Source of the DNA: Pseudomonas sp. LBUM920
Lineage (GTDB): Bacteria; Pseudomonadota; Gammaproteobacteria; Pseudomonadales; Pseudomonadaceae
Reading direction: 5' to 3'
DNA: 64,000 nt
Assembly: GCF_003852315.1 (NCBI RefSeq)
Contig: NZ_CP027762.1
Span: 4,445,501 to 4,509,500 of the forward strand
The position numbers and the translations under genes are program-made. This document shows, piece by piece, positions 49,171 to 57,243 of this stretch. Position 1 is the stretch's first letter; every line of letters begins with the position of its first letter. The notes under the pieces were generated by a model that worked only from the letters and a program-made list of their open reading frames with translations, did not search any database and was not told where the DNA came from.

Positions 49171-50421
49171 ATGTCAGTGGAAACAATCAACACCCTGGTA
49201 GTGGGCGCAGGCCAGGCCGGCGTCGCCATGAGCGAGCACCTTTCCCTGATGGGTGTGCCGCACTTGGTGCTGGAGCGCAGCCGCATCGCCGAACGCTGGC
49301 GCTCGGAGCGCTGGGACTCGCTGGTCGCCAACGGCCCGGCCTGGCACGACCGCTTTCCCGGGCTGAAATTCGAGGGCATTTCCCCCGAAGCCTTCCCGCC
49401 GAAAGAGCGCATGGCCGACTACTTCGAAGCCTACGTCGAGAAGTTACAGGCCCCCGTGCGCACCGGCGTGGAAGTCCAACGCGTGGAACGCCACGTGGGC
49501 CGCCCCGGCTTCAAAGTCACCACCTCCGCGGGCATCATCGAAGCCGCGAATGTGGTGGCGGCCACCGGCCCGTTCCAGCGCCCATCGATCCCCACCATCG
49601 TCCCGGCCACCGCGCCCGTGCACCAACTGCACTCCTCCACCTACAAGAACCCCGCGCAATTGCCCGAGGGCGCCGTGCTGGTGGTAGGCGCCGGCGCGTC
49701 CGGCTCGCAAATCGCCGAAGAACTGCAAAAGGCCGGCAAAACCGTGTACCTCTCGGTGGGCGAACACTACCGCCCGCCCCGCGCCTACCGCGGCCGCGAC
49801 TACTGCTGGTGGCTCGGCGCGCTGGGCCTGTGGGACGAAGTCAAAATTCAGCCGAAGAAAAAGCACGTGGCCTTTGCCGTCAGCGGCTATGAAGGCGGCA
49901 AGACCGTGGACTTCCGCCGCCTGGCGCACCAGGGCATCCACCTGGTCGGCGTCACGCGCGAGTGGAACGAGGGCGTCATGACTTTCGAACCGGGCCTGGC
50001 CGACAACGTGGCCGAAGGTGACCGCGCCTACTTTGATGTACTGCGCGACGCCGACGCCTACATCGAGGCCAACGGGTTGCCATTCCCATTGGAGCCCGAC
50101 GCCTGGAAATTGCTGCCCGACCCGGAATGCCTGGTTAACCCGACCCTCAGCCTGGACCTGGCCGAGGCAGGCGTGACCACTGTCCTTTGGGCGACTGGTT
50201 TTAAATTCGATTTCAGCTGGTTGAAAGTCGATGCGTTTGACGAAAAAGGCGAGCCATTCCACAAGCGCGGCATCTCGGCGCAAAGCGGGATTTACTTCCT
50301 CGGCCTGCCGAATCTGGTGAACCGCGCGTCGTCGTTTATCTACGGGGTTTGGCACGACGCGAAGTACGTGGCCGACCATATTGTTTTGCAGAATGAGTAC
50401 ATGTCCTACACCAAGCCCTGA
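49171..50421 (+). CDS. Flavin-containing monooxygenase (CzcO-type)
   Basis: The 416-residue enzyme has an N-terminal FAD motif GAGQAG (residues 9-14), a second nucleotide-binding motif GAGASG (about 171-176) for NADPH, and a C-terminal LWATGFKFDFSWL, the ATG motif of class B flavin monooxygenases. The start at 49171 follows AGGAAACGCAC. It probably oxygenates an S- or N-containing substrate. It stands alone; its promoter would be in the gap that holds the truncated gene upstream. Confidence 0.88.
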   Translation: MSVETINTLVVGAGQAGVAMSEHLSLMGVPHLVLERSRIAERWRSERWDSLVANGPAWHDRFPGLKFEGISPEAFPPKERMADYFEAYVEKLQAPVRTGVEVQRVERHVGRPGFKVTTSAGIIEAANVVAATGPFQRPSIPTIVPATAPVHQLHSSTYKNPAQLPEGAVLVVGAGASGSQIAEELQKAGKTVYLSVGEHYRPPRAYRGRDYCWWLGALGLWDEVKIQPKKKHVAFAVSGYEGGKTVDFRRLAHQGIHLVGVTREWNEGVMTFEPGLADNVAEGDRAYFDVLRDADAYIEANGLPFPLEPDAWKLLPDPECLVNPTLSLDLAEAGVTTVLWATGFKFDFSWLKVDAFDEKGEPFHKRGISAQSGIYFLGLPNLVNRASSFIYGVWHDAKYVADHIVLQNEYMSYTKP

Positions 50422-50447
50422 AACAGCAAAGTCCGAGGCGACGGCGC

Positions 50448-50743
50448 CTTGCTCCGTTGCCTACGCTTGCGTCAGAATCCGCCGGCTTGTGTGCTTGGGT
50501 GGGCGTCTCTAAGGTTGCTCGGTCGCTGAATGCTCAGTGATCGGGTTTAGTAGCCCGAGCGATAACATAAAGTGCATGAGCCTCATCTGTCAGATGTTCT
50601 TGTCTGTGCTTGATGGTGGCTGTGTGCAGGGCGCCCTCGGGCGCGCCGGCTTTGTGTGTTTCCCCGGTCTACTAACCTGCGCACAGCTGCCACCCCATCG
50701 TTTAGTAGCGAAGAGGTGTTGGCCCTAATCAGGTACAACACAC
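50448..50743 (+). ncRNA. Structured 5' leader of DUF6124 gene, copy 2
   Basis: This noncoding block aligns with 2260-2557. Kept elements are the GGG-TTTAGTAG-CCC hairpin (50543-50556), the long stem pairing 50615-50630 with 50676-50694, the inner GCGCCC-TC-GGGCGC hairpin (50631-50644), CTACTAA (50669-50675) and the final TCG-TTTAGTAG-CGA hairpin (50698-50711). Stem positions differ from copy 1 with pairing retained, while loop words are unchanged. The right arm has three extra bases (CTG) in the stem. It immediately precedes the DUF6124 start. Confidence 0.7.
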
Positions 50744-51073
50744 ATGTTCAAAGTCACACCCAACCCTCCGAACGAGCCGGACCTGAAGCTGAACCAGGCG
50801 GCGCATCGCGCGATTGATCGCTATCTCAGCCCGGAAGCTGACTCACCATCGCCGCCGGGCCTGTTCAGCGTTGCCGCCGACGCCAGCAACGAAACCCTGA
50901 TCACCAACAGCTACGAAACCTTTTCCTCGGTAACCGCCTTGCTGCTTGACCTGTCGGAGGACCTGACCGGGAAACAGCGCGACGTGGCGCTGGCGATTCA
51001 CCAATTGAGTGAGTTGGGGGTTTTGTTGATGGACAGGCTGATGGAGCGGGAGGCTGCTGTAGCGGGTCGCTGA
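50744..51073 (+). CDS. DUF6124 (formerly DUF3077-type) family protein, full-length form
   Basis: The 109-residue protein has an N-terminal segment typical for the family (MFKVTPNPPNEPDLKLNQAA, HRAIDRYL) and the core NETLITNSYETF, LLLDLSEDL, HQLSELGVLL. It shares the core with the 79-residue paralogue at 2558-2797. No transmembrane segment or catalytic motif is seen; helices with regular hydrophobic spacing suggest a helical bundle or oligomer. The start at 50744 is set by homology and by the leader's end. Confidence 0.85.
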   Translation: MFKVTPNPPNEPDLKLNQAAHRAIDRYLSPEADSPSPPGLFSVAADASNETLITNSYETFSSVTALLLDLSEDLTGKQRDVALAIHQLSELGVLLMDRLMEREAAVAGR

Positions 51074-51157
51074 GCTTTCAACTGCATGAGCCGAATAAAC
51101 AACCGGGTTTACTCGCGAAGACCTCGGGCCGGCAATTATGAGATCGACTGACCCACC

Positions 51158-51184
51158 GCTTTCGCGGGCAAGCCCGCTCCCACA
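51158..51184. repeat. REP half element
   Basis: GCTTTCGCGGGCAAGCCCGC followed by TCCCACA is a single REP copy with its own small hairpin (GCGGGC/GCCCGC). A further hairpin CAGGCCAC-N10-GTGGCCTG lies at 51220-51245, just before the convergent acetyltransferase gene end, and may serve both genes as a weak terminator. Confidence 0.75.
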
Positions 51185-51258
51185 GGGGGATCGGCGCTTA
51201 ACTGATTGGTAGTGGGGAACAGGCCACCTTTAAAGGCGTGGCCTGCCGCCTGCTCTCT

Positions 51259-51783
51259 CTAGCTCAACCGAATACACGGCAACCGATACCTCACCTCGAC
51301 CAGCTGCACACCGCCCCTCTCAAGCGTGCGCTCACTGCCCGCCTCCTCAACACAGCCTGCCCGGCGATAAAAGCGGATAGCTCGTTCATTACGGGCCAAC
51401 ACCCACAGCGTTAACTGTTCAAACCCCTGTTCAGCCAAATACTGTAAGCCCGCGTTCCACAACGCCAGCCCGACGCCCGTGTGCCAGTGCTCGGCGACAA
51501 CGTAGATGGCCATCACTTCACCTACGTTCTGCGCAGCAGCATCTTCATCACGGCTGGCGCCGACGGACACCCAGCCGACTACCTGCTTGTTCACCTGCGC
51601 CACCCAGACTTTTGATTCGCCCGATTCAATCGAGGCCATCCAAAATGACTCGCGCCTGGCCAAGGTCGAACTCAACGCACCCAAGTAGTCGGCGGGCATC
51701 AGCTCGCGATAGGCGTCTTGCCAACTGCTGATGTGCACCTGGGCAATCGCCCTGGCGTCTGCGGGTGAGGCGTGACGAATCAT
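51259..51783 (-). CDS. GNAT family N-acetyltransferase
   Basis: The 174-residue protein has the GNAT fold: MIRHASPADARAIAQVHISSW at the N-terminus, the acetyl-CoA pyrophosphate loop EHWHTGVGLALWNAG (about residues 96-110) and the C-terminal RNERAIRFYRRAG motif. The acceptor is unknown. It is convergent with the DUF6124 gene. Confidence 0.9.
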   Translation of the reverse strand: MIRHASPADARAIAQVHISSWQDAYRELMPADYLGALSSTLARRESFWMASIESGESKVWVAQVNKQVVGWVSVGASRDEDAAAQNVGEVMAIYVVAEHWHTGVGLALWNAGLQYLAEQGFEQLTLWVLARNERAIRFYRRAGCVEEAGSERTLERGGVQLVEVRYRLPCIRLS

Positions 51784-52072
51784 CGAAGCGTTCCTTGTTC
51801 GGCTATCAAGTGGTCAGGGTAAGCCGGCCTCAATTACGATTTTGCGATGTTGTTAGATTTTCCATGTTCTGAGGTGTCAGGCACCTTATGAGTGCGGGGA
51901 AATAAAGGGAGAACGTCATCGTCTGCACCTTCGACGGCTACTGGCGTAGCGATTCAGCCATTCGGGCCGCCACTGAGGTTGGACCGCAAGTGAATGGCTA
52001 TTCACTGATGTCTTCCATCCCCGGACTATTTAGGTCACCTCTCGTATTTGCACGGCATACGGGGTCGCGAAT
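51784..52072. other. Intergenic region, no recognised gene
   Basis: About 290 bases between divergent genes. The stretch 51920-52010 has codon-like composition but contains no full reading frame with start and stop that I would accept; it may be a decayed fragment. A short AT-rich segment at 51830-51870 may contain the acetyltransferase promoter. Confidence 0.35.
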
Positions 52073-52537
52073 ATGGACATCAGCTCCCTCACGTTCCAAC
52101 AAATGCTTCGCCCTGGAAGCGACTTAAAAGGTTGCACGGTGGCCGAGCGTTGTTCAATTGATTTTCTGATTAATCAGCGTTCGTTGCTCGATACGCTCGT
52201 CACCGCGGGCGGTGACCACGCAGACTATATGAGCTGTTTCGTCAAAGGCTTCTGCGAGGCAAACAGCCGGTCCAGCGCTCGCCTGCTGTTGCGCGAACCC
52301 GCCGGAACGGAAAGTGGACGTGTCCTCCTGTACGCGTGCCCCGAGTGCGGCGACATCAGTTGTGGCGGCTATTCAGTGCATGTCAGTCAAACCGATAACC
52401 GCTTTACGTGGCACGCCTTTGCTTACGAGAACGGGTATGAAGAGCCAGTCATCATCGATGGCGTTGGCCCCTATACCTTCGAGAAGCAGGCCTATGAAGC
52501 AACCCTGAACAAGGCCGAATGGCTGATGAAGGAGTAG
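52073..52537 (+). CDS. Uncharacterised protein with CPECGDxxCG motif
   Basis: The 154-residue cytosolic protein contains LYACPECGDISCGGYSV (about residues 86-102), three Cys in a knuckle-like motif that may bind zinc, followed by the FTWHAFAYENGYEEP segment. Proteins of this pattern occur in many proteobacteria and are sometimes labelled oxidoreductase without evidence. No better family is recognised. The start at 52073 is the only ATG consistent with the fold; the ribosome-binding site is poor. Confidence 0.72.
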   Translation: MDISSLTFQQMLRPGSDLKGCTVAERCSIDFLINQRSLLDTLVTAGGDHADYMSCFVKGFCEANSRSSARLLLREPAGTESGRVLLYACPECGDISCGGYSVHVSQTDNRFTWHAFAYENGYEEPVIIDGVGPYTFEKQAYEATLNKAEWLMKE

Positions 52538-52633
52538 TCGTGTAGCGCGCTTTTCTATTTACAGCGGACTGACTCTGTTGGCCACTCAGCACTTGAATAT
52601 GGAGATCCGCCCAGGGGGATCGGTTGATTCAGC

Positions 52634-52702
52634 ATGAGTGCCGCACAAATCACCGCGATCGATCTGGTTTATGACTGTCTGCGCAAACGGAAGAAGGCGT
52701 AA
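52634..52702 (+). other. Possible 22-codon ORF or gene fragment
   Basis: An ATG at 52634 opens a short frame ending in a basic tail (YDCLRKRKKA) before TAA. It lacks a ribosome-binding site and an upstream stop closes the frame, so it may be a 3' remnant of a lost gene. It sits in the 198-base gap before the next acetyltransferase. Confidence 0.2.
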
Positions 52703-52735
52703 AGACGGCGATTCGCGAAAAGGAATGCATAGGGC

Positions 52736-53236
52736 TCACATCATTTCACCCGACGGGCCAGTTACGCCGCGCGTCGTAAGGTGCTGACGGACGTAATAAT
52801 TGTCGAACTCACTGCTTTCGACGAATTGGAAACCATGGCGGGTATAAAACCGGTTCGAGGCGCTTTCTTTGAGAGCACCTACTTTGATCGGCAGTGCAGC
52901 GGCATCCGCTTCTTTGAAAACCTGAGCAAGCACCGCAGCACCTACCCCTGCCCCTTGCGCACTCGGCCTCACGTACAGGTGGTCGAGCACGAGTTGATCG
53001 GGCTCGTGCTTGACCACGACAAAGCCGACCCGGTCTCCAGCGACCTCAATGTAACGGGTGCTGTGGGCTTCGAAGCCGCTGACGAACCGCTCACGCGCCC
53101 GCACCGGATCAAATCGCCCGACACGCTCCAGACTGTCGCGCATCGCCTCGATTCGAATGGCAACCAAATCGTCCACGTCGCCGGGTTGAGCGAGGACTAA
53201 CTTCACTGGGGTGTTTTGATCGCGTGTAATGGGCAT
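52736..53236 (-). CDS. GNAT family N-acetyltransferase
   Basis: The 166-residue protein has KLVLAQPGDVDDLVAIRIEAM as its first strand-helix, a YVRPSAQGAGVGAAVLAQV acetyl-CoA loop (about residues 90-108) and the SASNRFYTRHGFQFV-like C-terminal motif (here ESASNRFYTRHGF). Acceptor unknown. The gene stands alone and is transcribed toward the CPxCG protein gene. Confidence 0.9.
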   Translation of the reverse strand: MPITRDQNTPVKLVLAQPGDVDDLVAIRIEAMRDSLERVGRFDPVRARERFVSGFEAHSTRYIEVAGDRVGFVVVKHEPDQLVLDHLYVRPSAQGAGVGAAVLAQVFKEADAAALPIKVGALKESASNRFYTRHGFQFVESSEFDNYYVRQHLTTRGVTGPSGEMM

Positions 53237-53327
53237 GACGTTGCACTCTACTTCGGCGCAGGAGTAAGACCACGTTCACAGGTTTCCTGGAGCGTGGTCT
53301 ACGTTGTTTTTCGAGCGCAACTCAGGC

Positions 53328-53834
53328 TCAGGCGCGCTTGGGCAACTTCCAGTTCGGCCGGATGAAGTGGCAGGTGTAGCCATTGGGTATGCGCTCCAGA
53401 TAATCCTGATGCTCCGGCTCCGCTTCCCAAAACGGCCCTGCGGGTTCTATTTCAGTCACCACACGGCCTGGCCACAACGTGGAGGCATCCACGTCGGCAG
53501 CAGTGTCTTCGGCGATGTCGCGTTGCTGTTCGCTCAGGTAGTAAATCGCTGAACGATAGCTTGGCCCAAGGTCATTGCCCTGGCGGTTAGGCGTGCTGGG
53601 GTCGTGGATCTGGAAAAAGAACTCGAGAATCTGCCGGTACGTGATCACCGCAGGATCAAACACGATCTCAATCGCTTCAGCATGATTGCCGTGGTTGCGA
53701 TAAGTGGCGTTCGGCACATCGCCGCCGGTGTAGCCGACTCGCGTGCTGAGGACGCCGGGGTAGCGCCGCAACAGGTCCTGCATGCCCCAGAAGCAGCCGC
53801 CGGCGAGGATCGCGGTTTCGGTTTGGTTGGTCAT
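53328..53834 (-). CDS. msrA: Peptide-methionine (S)-S-oxide reductase MsrA
   Basis: The 168-residue enzyme has the catalytic motif GGCFWGM near residue 13 and the family landmarks YTGGDVPNATYRNHGNHAEA, DPSTPNRQGNDLGPSYRSAI and QDYLERIPNGYTCHF. It reduces (S)-methionine sulfoxide in proteins. The start at 53834 is selected by the family; about 75 upstream codons in the frame are not conserved-looking. A single resolving Cys (YTCHF) is present. It is divergent from the selD operon. Confidence 0.94.
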   Translation of the reverse strand: MTNQTETAILAGGCFWGMQDLLRRYPGVLSTRVGYTGGDVPNATYRNHGNHAEAIEIVFDPAVITYRQILEFFFQIHDPSTPNRQGNDLGPSYRSAIYYLSEQQRDIAEDTAADVDASTLWPGRVVTEIEPAGPFWEAEPEHQDYLERIPNGYTCHFIRPNWKLPKRA

Positions 53835-54093
53835 GGTCTGCCCTTGTGCTGAATGAGTACTGGGATAGTTATGGGGCTGTGCTGGGCAATAGCAAGGGTG
53901 AACGTCGGGTTGCGCTCGCCTCACTGATAAATTCCCGGCCAGCAAAATGGCCGCACAGCGCTGCGCAGCCGTGAGGCAATGGTTCATACACCGCTGCGCG
54001 CTGATATTCGCATGGCTTAAAAATGCCGCCATGGCGTCATATTTCTGCAATGAAACCATGCGATTTTTGTCGGCGGAAATAGGACATAACAGC

Positions 54094-54126
54094 CAGCTTT
54101 AGCACGCTAAACCGCTGTTTTTATTA
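54094..54126 (+). terminator. Hairpin plus U-run in the selD leader (possible attenuator)
   Basis: CAGC-TTTAG-CACG-CTAAA-CC-GCTG folds into a hairpin with a two-base bulge and is followed by TTTTTATTAT, the shape of an intrinsic terminator on the plus strand. It ends about 27 bases before the selD ATG, and no plus-strand gene lies upstream for it to terminate, since msrA reads the other way. It may therefore act on the selD transcript itself. Confidence 0.5.
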
Positions 54127-54152
54127 TGGAAAATGGATTTTAAGGAAAATCG

Positions 54153-55202
54153 ATGTCGATGTTTTGTCAGATTATGGATAAATCTGAGAGTGGTGGGTGC
54201 GGGTGCAAGATCCCATCCAGCGTGTTAACGAAGATTCTGTCGCAAACTGCAGCGGCCAATACGGTCTCGGATGACAAAGTGGTATTGGGCTTTGAGTCTT
54301 CTGACGACTGCGCCGTCTATGACGCAGGTGAAAAATACCTTTTATTCACCACCGACTTTTTCTCCCCGATAGTCAACGACCCTTATGTCTTCGGCCAATT
54401 GGCAGCCAGCAATGCTGTGAGCGATATCTTTGCTTCAGGCGGAAGTCCACTGATTGCCAACTCGATCATGGCGTTCGACCCGGAACTGGTGTCGGCCGAA
54501 CAAGTAACGCAGATGATCCTGGGCGCCCAGTCGGTGATGAACAAGTTCAACGTCAGCATCGTCGGTGGCCACACGATCAAGAACAGCCAGCCCTTGTACG
54601 GCTTCTCGATCATTGGTGAGGTGGAAAAGCACCGCTTGAAGAAAAACAACACGGCCAAGGCCGGTGATTGGCTGGTCATGACGCGTCCGATTGGTGTCGG
54701 CATCCTCGCCAATGCCCTGAAGACCGGCGTGATTGAACAAGAGGACATTGCTGCGTCGACGCTTGCCCAGATCACCGGCGACAACGCGTTTGGGCGCACG
54801 CTGAGCGAAAGCCCTGAAGTCAGCAGTTTGACTGACATCACCGGGTTCGGCCTGATCGGCCATATCAGTGAGATGGTCGGGCTGGGGCAACTGGATGTTG
54901 ACCTCGATACAAGCGGTCTGGTTTTTTATGACGGTACAGAGTCATTGGCAGTGGCGGTGACGTCGGCTGACAGCGGTATTTTTTCTAACATTAAAAAGTA
55001 CGCGCAGCACGTGGAGTACCTGGCTGATATTCCCTTGGCTAGAAAGTTTCTGTTGCATGACCCGCAAACGAATGGCGGGTTGCTGTTCACTGTGAGTGCC
55101 CAAGGGTTTGAAACGAACCGTCGGACGTGGCAGGCGCTTTGCCCTGATCTGATTGTTATCGGTCGGATGACGCAAGGGACCGGCAAGATCAAGGTCTGCT
55201 GA
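54153..55202 (+). CDS. selD: Selenide, water dikinase (selenophosphate synthetase)
   Basis: The 349-residue enzyme makes selenophosphate, AMP and phosphate from selenide and ATP. The N-terminal loop GGCGCKIPSS carries the catalytic Cys (16, with Cys18) and Lys19. Metal and ATP ligands are visible: SSDDCAVYD, FTTDFFSPIV, NAVSDIFASGG, VGGHTI and TDITGFGLIGH. Length is normal. The start at 54153 follows AAGGAAAATCG. It is the first gene of a four-gene operon with a TSUP permease, cysteine desulfurase and DHH protein; SelA, SelB, MnmH or SenA/B genes are not in the window. Confidence 0.94.
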   Translation: MSMFCQIMDKSESGGCGCKIPSSVLTKILSQTAAANTVSDDKVVLGFESSDDCAVYDAGEKYLLFTTDFFSPIVNDPYVFGQLAASNAVSDIFASGGSPLIANSIMAFDPELVSAEQVTQMILGAQSVMNKFNVSIVGGHTIKNSQPLYGFSIIGEVEKHRLKKNNTAKAGDWLVMTRPIGVGILANALKTGVIEQEDIAASTLAQITGDNAFGRTLSESPEVSSLTDITGFGLIGHISEMVGLGQLDVDLDTSGLVFYDGTESLAVAVTSADSGIFSNIKKYAQHVEYLADIPLARKFLLHDPQTNGGLLFTVSAQGFETNRRTWQALCPDLIVIGRMTQGTGKIKVC

Positions 55203-55203
55203 G

Positions 55204-55974
55204 ATGGTAGCCATGACAATCTACCCGGTTATGGTCGGTGTGGGCGTGATGGCGGGTTTCATGTCAGGCCTGTTCGGTATTGGTGGGGGCATCATCGTGA
55301 CGCCCCTGTTGGTGCTGATTTACCCGATATTGTCCGGTCAGAAACTGCCAATTGAAGTCGTGACGGGGTTGTCCTCTGCACAGGGCTTCTTTTCGTCCCT
55401 CGTGTCGTTCGCGTTGCACCGCATCAAGTTTCAGCCGGATTGGCGAGTGATCAGAAGCTTTGCCGTTCCGATGGCTGTCGCCAACTTTTTTGCCTCGCTC
55501 CATGCTGATGCCTTCAGCGAAAACTTCATCCTGTTCGTCTTCGGCCTGCTGGGGTTGATGTCGTTGTTGGTCACGTACCTGTTCCGTAAACCGGTGGCCC
55601 TGCTGTGCAACCATCAATCGCTGTCGTTGCCACTGATAGGGCTGGTGCTTGGCGTACTGTGCGGGCTGGTTGGACAGGGCGGCGGGTTCATCTACCTGCC
55701 TGTACTGATCAGCTTGTTTGGTCTGCAGATAAAGCAGGCCATTTCGACCTCGGCGCTGATCGGCATCATCGGAGCAAGTGGAGCGTTATTCGGCAGAGTG
55801 GGCTCAACCATGGATTTTCTCGGCTACACCGGTGAGTTGGTACTGGGGATATTGGTGGGGGGATTGCTCGGCGCCATGCTTTCTCATCGGCTGGATTCGA
55901 GGCATTTGAAGCAAGCGCTGAATGCTTTCGTTTTGCTGTGCTCGCTCCAGCTCATGCTGCGCGTGCTTATTTGA
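55204..55974 (+). CDS. TSUP family (TauE/SafE) anion permease
   Basis: The 256-residue inner-membrane protein has eight hydrophobic helices in two repeats, each with a glycine-rich signature: GLFGIGGGIIVTPLL near residue 20 and GLVGQGGGFIYLPVL near residue 160. TSUP proteins move sulfite, sulfonates, thiosulfate or related anions; one-carbon and selenium oxyanions have been proposed for some. It starts one base after the selD stop. In this operon a selenium or sulfur oxyanion is the likely cargo, which is inference. Confidence 0.9.
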   Translation: MVAMTIYPVMVGVGVMAGFMSGLFGIGGGIIVTPLLVLIYPILSGQKLPIEVVTGLSSAQGFFSSLVSFALHRIKFQPDWRVIRSFAVPMAVANFFASLHADAFSENFILFVFGLLGLMSLLVTYLFRKPVALLCNHQSLSLPLIGLVLGVLCGLVGQGGGFIYLPVLISLFGLQIKQAISTSALIGIIGASGALFGRVGSTMDFLGYTGELVLGILVGGLLGAMLSHRLDSRHLKQALNAFVLLCSLQLMLRVLI

Positions 55975-56013
55975 CCTGTGAGTCTGTGTTCGCATCTGCG
56001 AGCAGCATCCTGA

Positions 56014-57243
56014 ATGACATACAAAGAAAACCTGGAAGTGTTTGATATGGATATTGCTGTGGATGCAGTTTATGCCGACGTCTGTGGGTCGGCTCCGGTT
56101 TCAATGGGTGTCAGCAACATGCTTCAGGCGTTGTTTTCGACCCGCCAATGCGCCAACCCCAATGCCAATCACGCCCTGGGCGTTCAGTTGCTCGAACGCG
56201 TCGAACGGGCGCGTGGCAGCATCGCCAGCCTTTTGAACGTGGACGCCGACTGCCTGATTTTCAACAGTGGCTCCAGTGAGGGCTGTGCTCAGGTGTTTCA
56301 TGGTTTTTTCGAACGCTACAAACATGAGCAACCCTTGGTGTTGTACTCAGCGATCGAACACGCCTGCACCCTGCAGAACATAAACCGCTACGGCCTGGAA
56401 GGCCTGCAGGCCATAGCAATCGGGCATCAAATGAACGGACTGCTCGACACCGAACAATTGGAGCAGTTGCTGCGCGCCCATGCCGGTCGCCCGACGTTGG
56501 TTTGCGTTATGGCCGTGCATAACGAAACCGGCGTGATTCAACCGATCGAAGACATCGCCCGACACGTGAAGGCTGGAGGTGGTTGGCTGTTTTCGGACAT
56601 GACCCAGGCCATCGGTAAAATCCCTGTGGACCTGCACGCATCCGGCGTTGATTTCGCCATTGCGTCAGGACACAAGTTCGGGGCGTTGCCCGGTGCCGGT
56701 TTTCTGTACGCCAGGAGCCGCTACGGGTTGTCGCCATTGATTGTTGGCGGCGGCCAGGAAGGTGGGTTGCGCGGTGGTACTCAGAACTATCCGGGCATTC
56801 TTTCGATTGAAACCGCGTTGCAGGAGAAACAACACACCTACGGCACCGGCAAAGTCGCGGTACAACAGAGCCGGGAAACGTTTGAACGTACGCTGCAAGC
56901 GATGCTGGGCGAAGTGGTCGTGATCGGTCAGCAAGCGCCGCGTGTGCCTTGTGTGAGTTTTGTTGCATTGCCAGGGGTCAATACAAAAAAACTGCAGTGG
57001 GCCTTGAACACGCAGTCGATCTACATCACCGGTGGGTCGGCATGCTCGGACAAGCAACGGAGCCTGTCCAACACGGTTATACAACTGGGATATCCCGACC
57101 GGATCGCCGGGGCCACGGTGCGCATTTCCATCGCCGAAGCACAGTGTCAATTGGCGTATGAGCGGATTCTGGCGGGTATCGCCCAAGCGCTGAAGCTGTC
57201 TTCGACTGTCCCGGCAGCTCACGCTGTGACCCATGCGTCATGA
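56014..57243 (+). CDS. Cysteine desulfurase-like PLP enzyme (NifS/IscS family)
   Basis: The 409-residue class V aminotransferase-fold enzyme has SSEGCAQVFHGFF, the PLP-stacking His in AIEHACTLQN, PLP Asp/Gln in SDMTQAIGKI, the Schiff-base Lys in ASGHKFGALPGAG and a catalytic Cys in GGSACSDKQ. It could release sulfur from cysteine or selenium from selenocysteine and hand it to SelD. It differs from housekeeping IscS in its N-terminus. A start at 56047 (MDIAVDAVY) is possible, since GGAAG precedes it. It overlaps the DHH gene by 4 bases. Confidence 0.9.
   Translation: MTYKENLEVFDMDIAVDAVYADVCGSAPVSMGVSNMLQALFSTRQCANPNANHALGVQLLERVERARGSIASLLNVDADCLIFNSGSSEGCAQVFHGFFERYKHEQPLVLYSAIEHACTLQNINRYGLEGLQAIAIGHQMNGLLDTEQLEQLLRAHAGRPTLVCVMAVHNETGVIQPIEDIARHVKAGGGWLFSDMTQAIGKIPVDLHASGVDFAIASGHKFGALPGAGFLYARSRYGLSPLIVGGGQEGGLRGGTQNYPGILSIETALQEKQHTYGTGKVAVQQSRETFERTLQAMLGEVVVIGQQAPRVPCVSFVALPGVNTKKLQWALNTQSIYITGGSACSDKQRSLSNTVIQLGYPDRIAGATVRISIAEAQCQLAYERILAGIAQALKLSSTVPAAHAVTHAS

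Noticed and set aside
54153..55202. selD as part of a standard selenocysteine locus
   Set aside because: No selA, selB, selC tRNA or formate dehydrogenase gene is in the window; the neighbours are different. This does not exclude a classical locus elsewhere in the genome.
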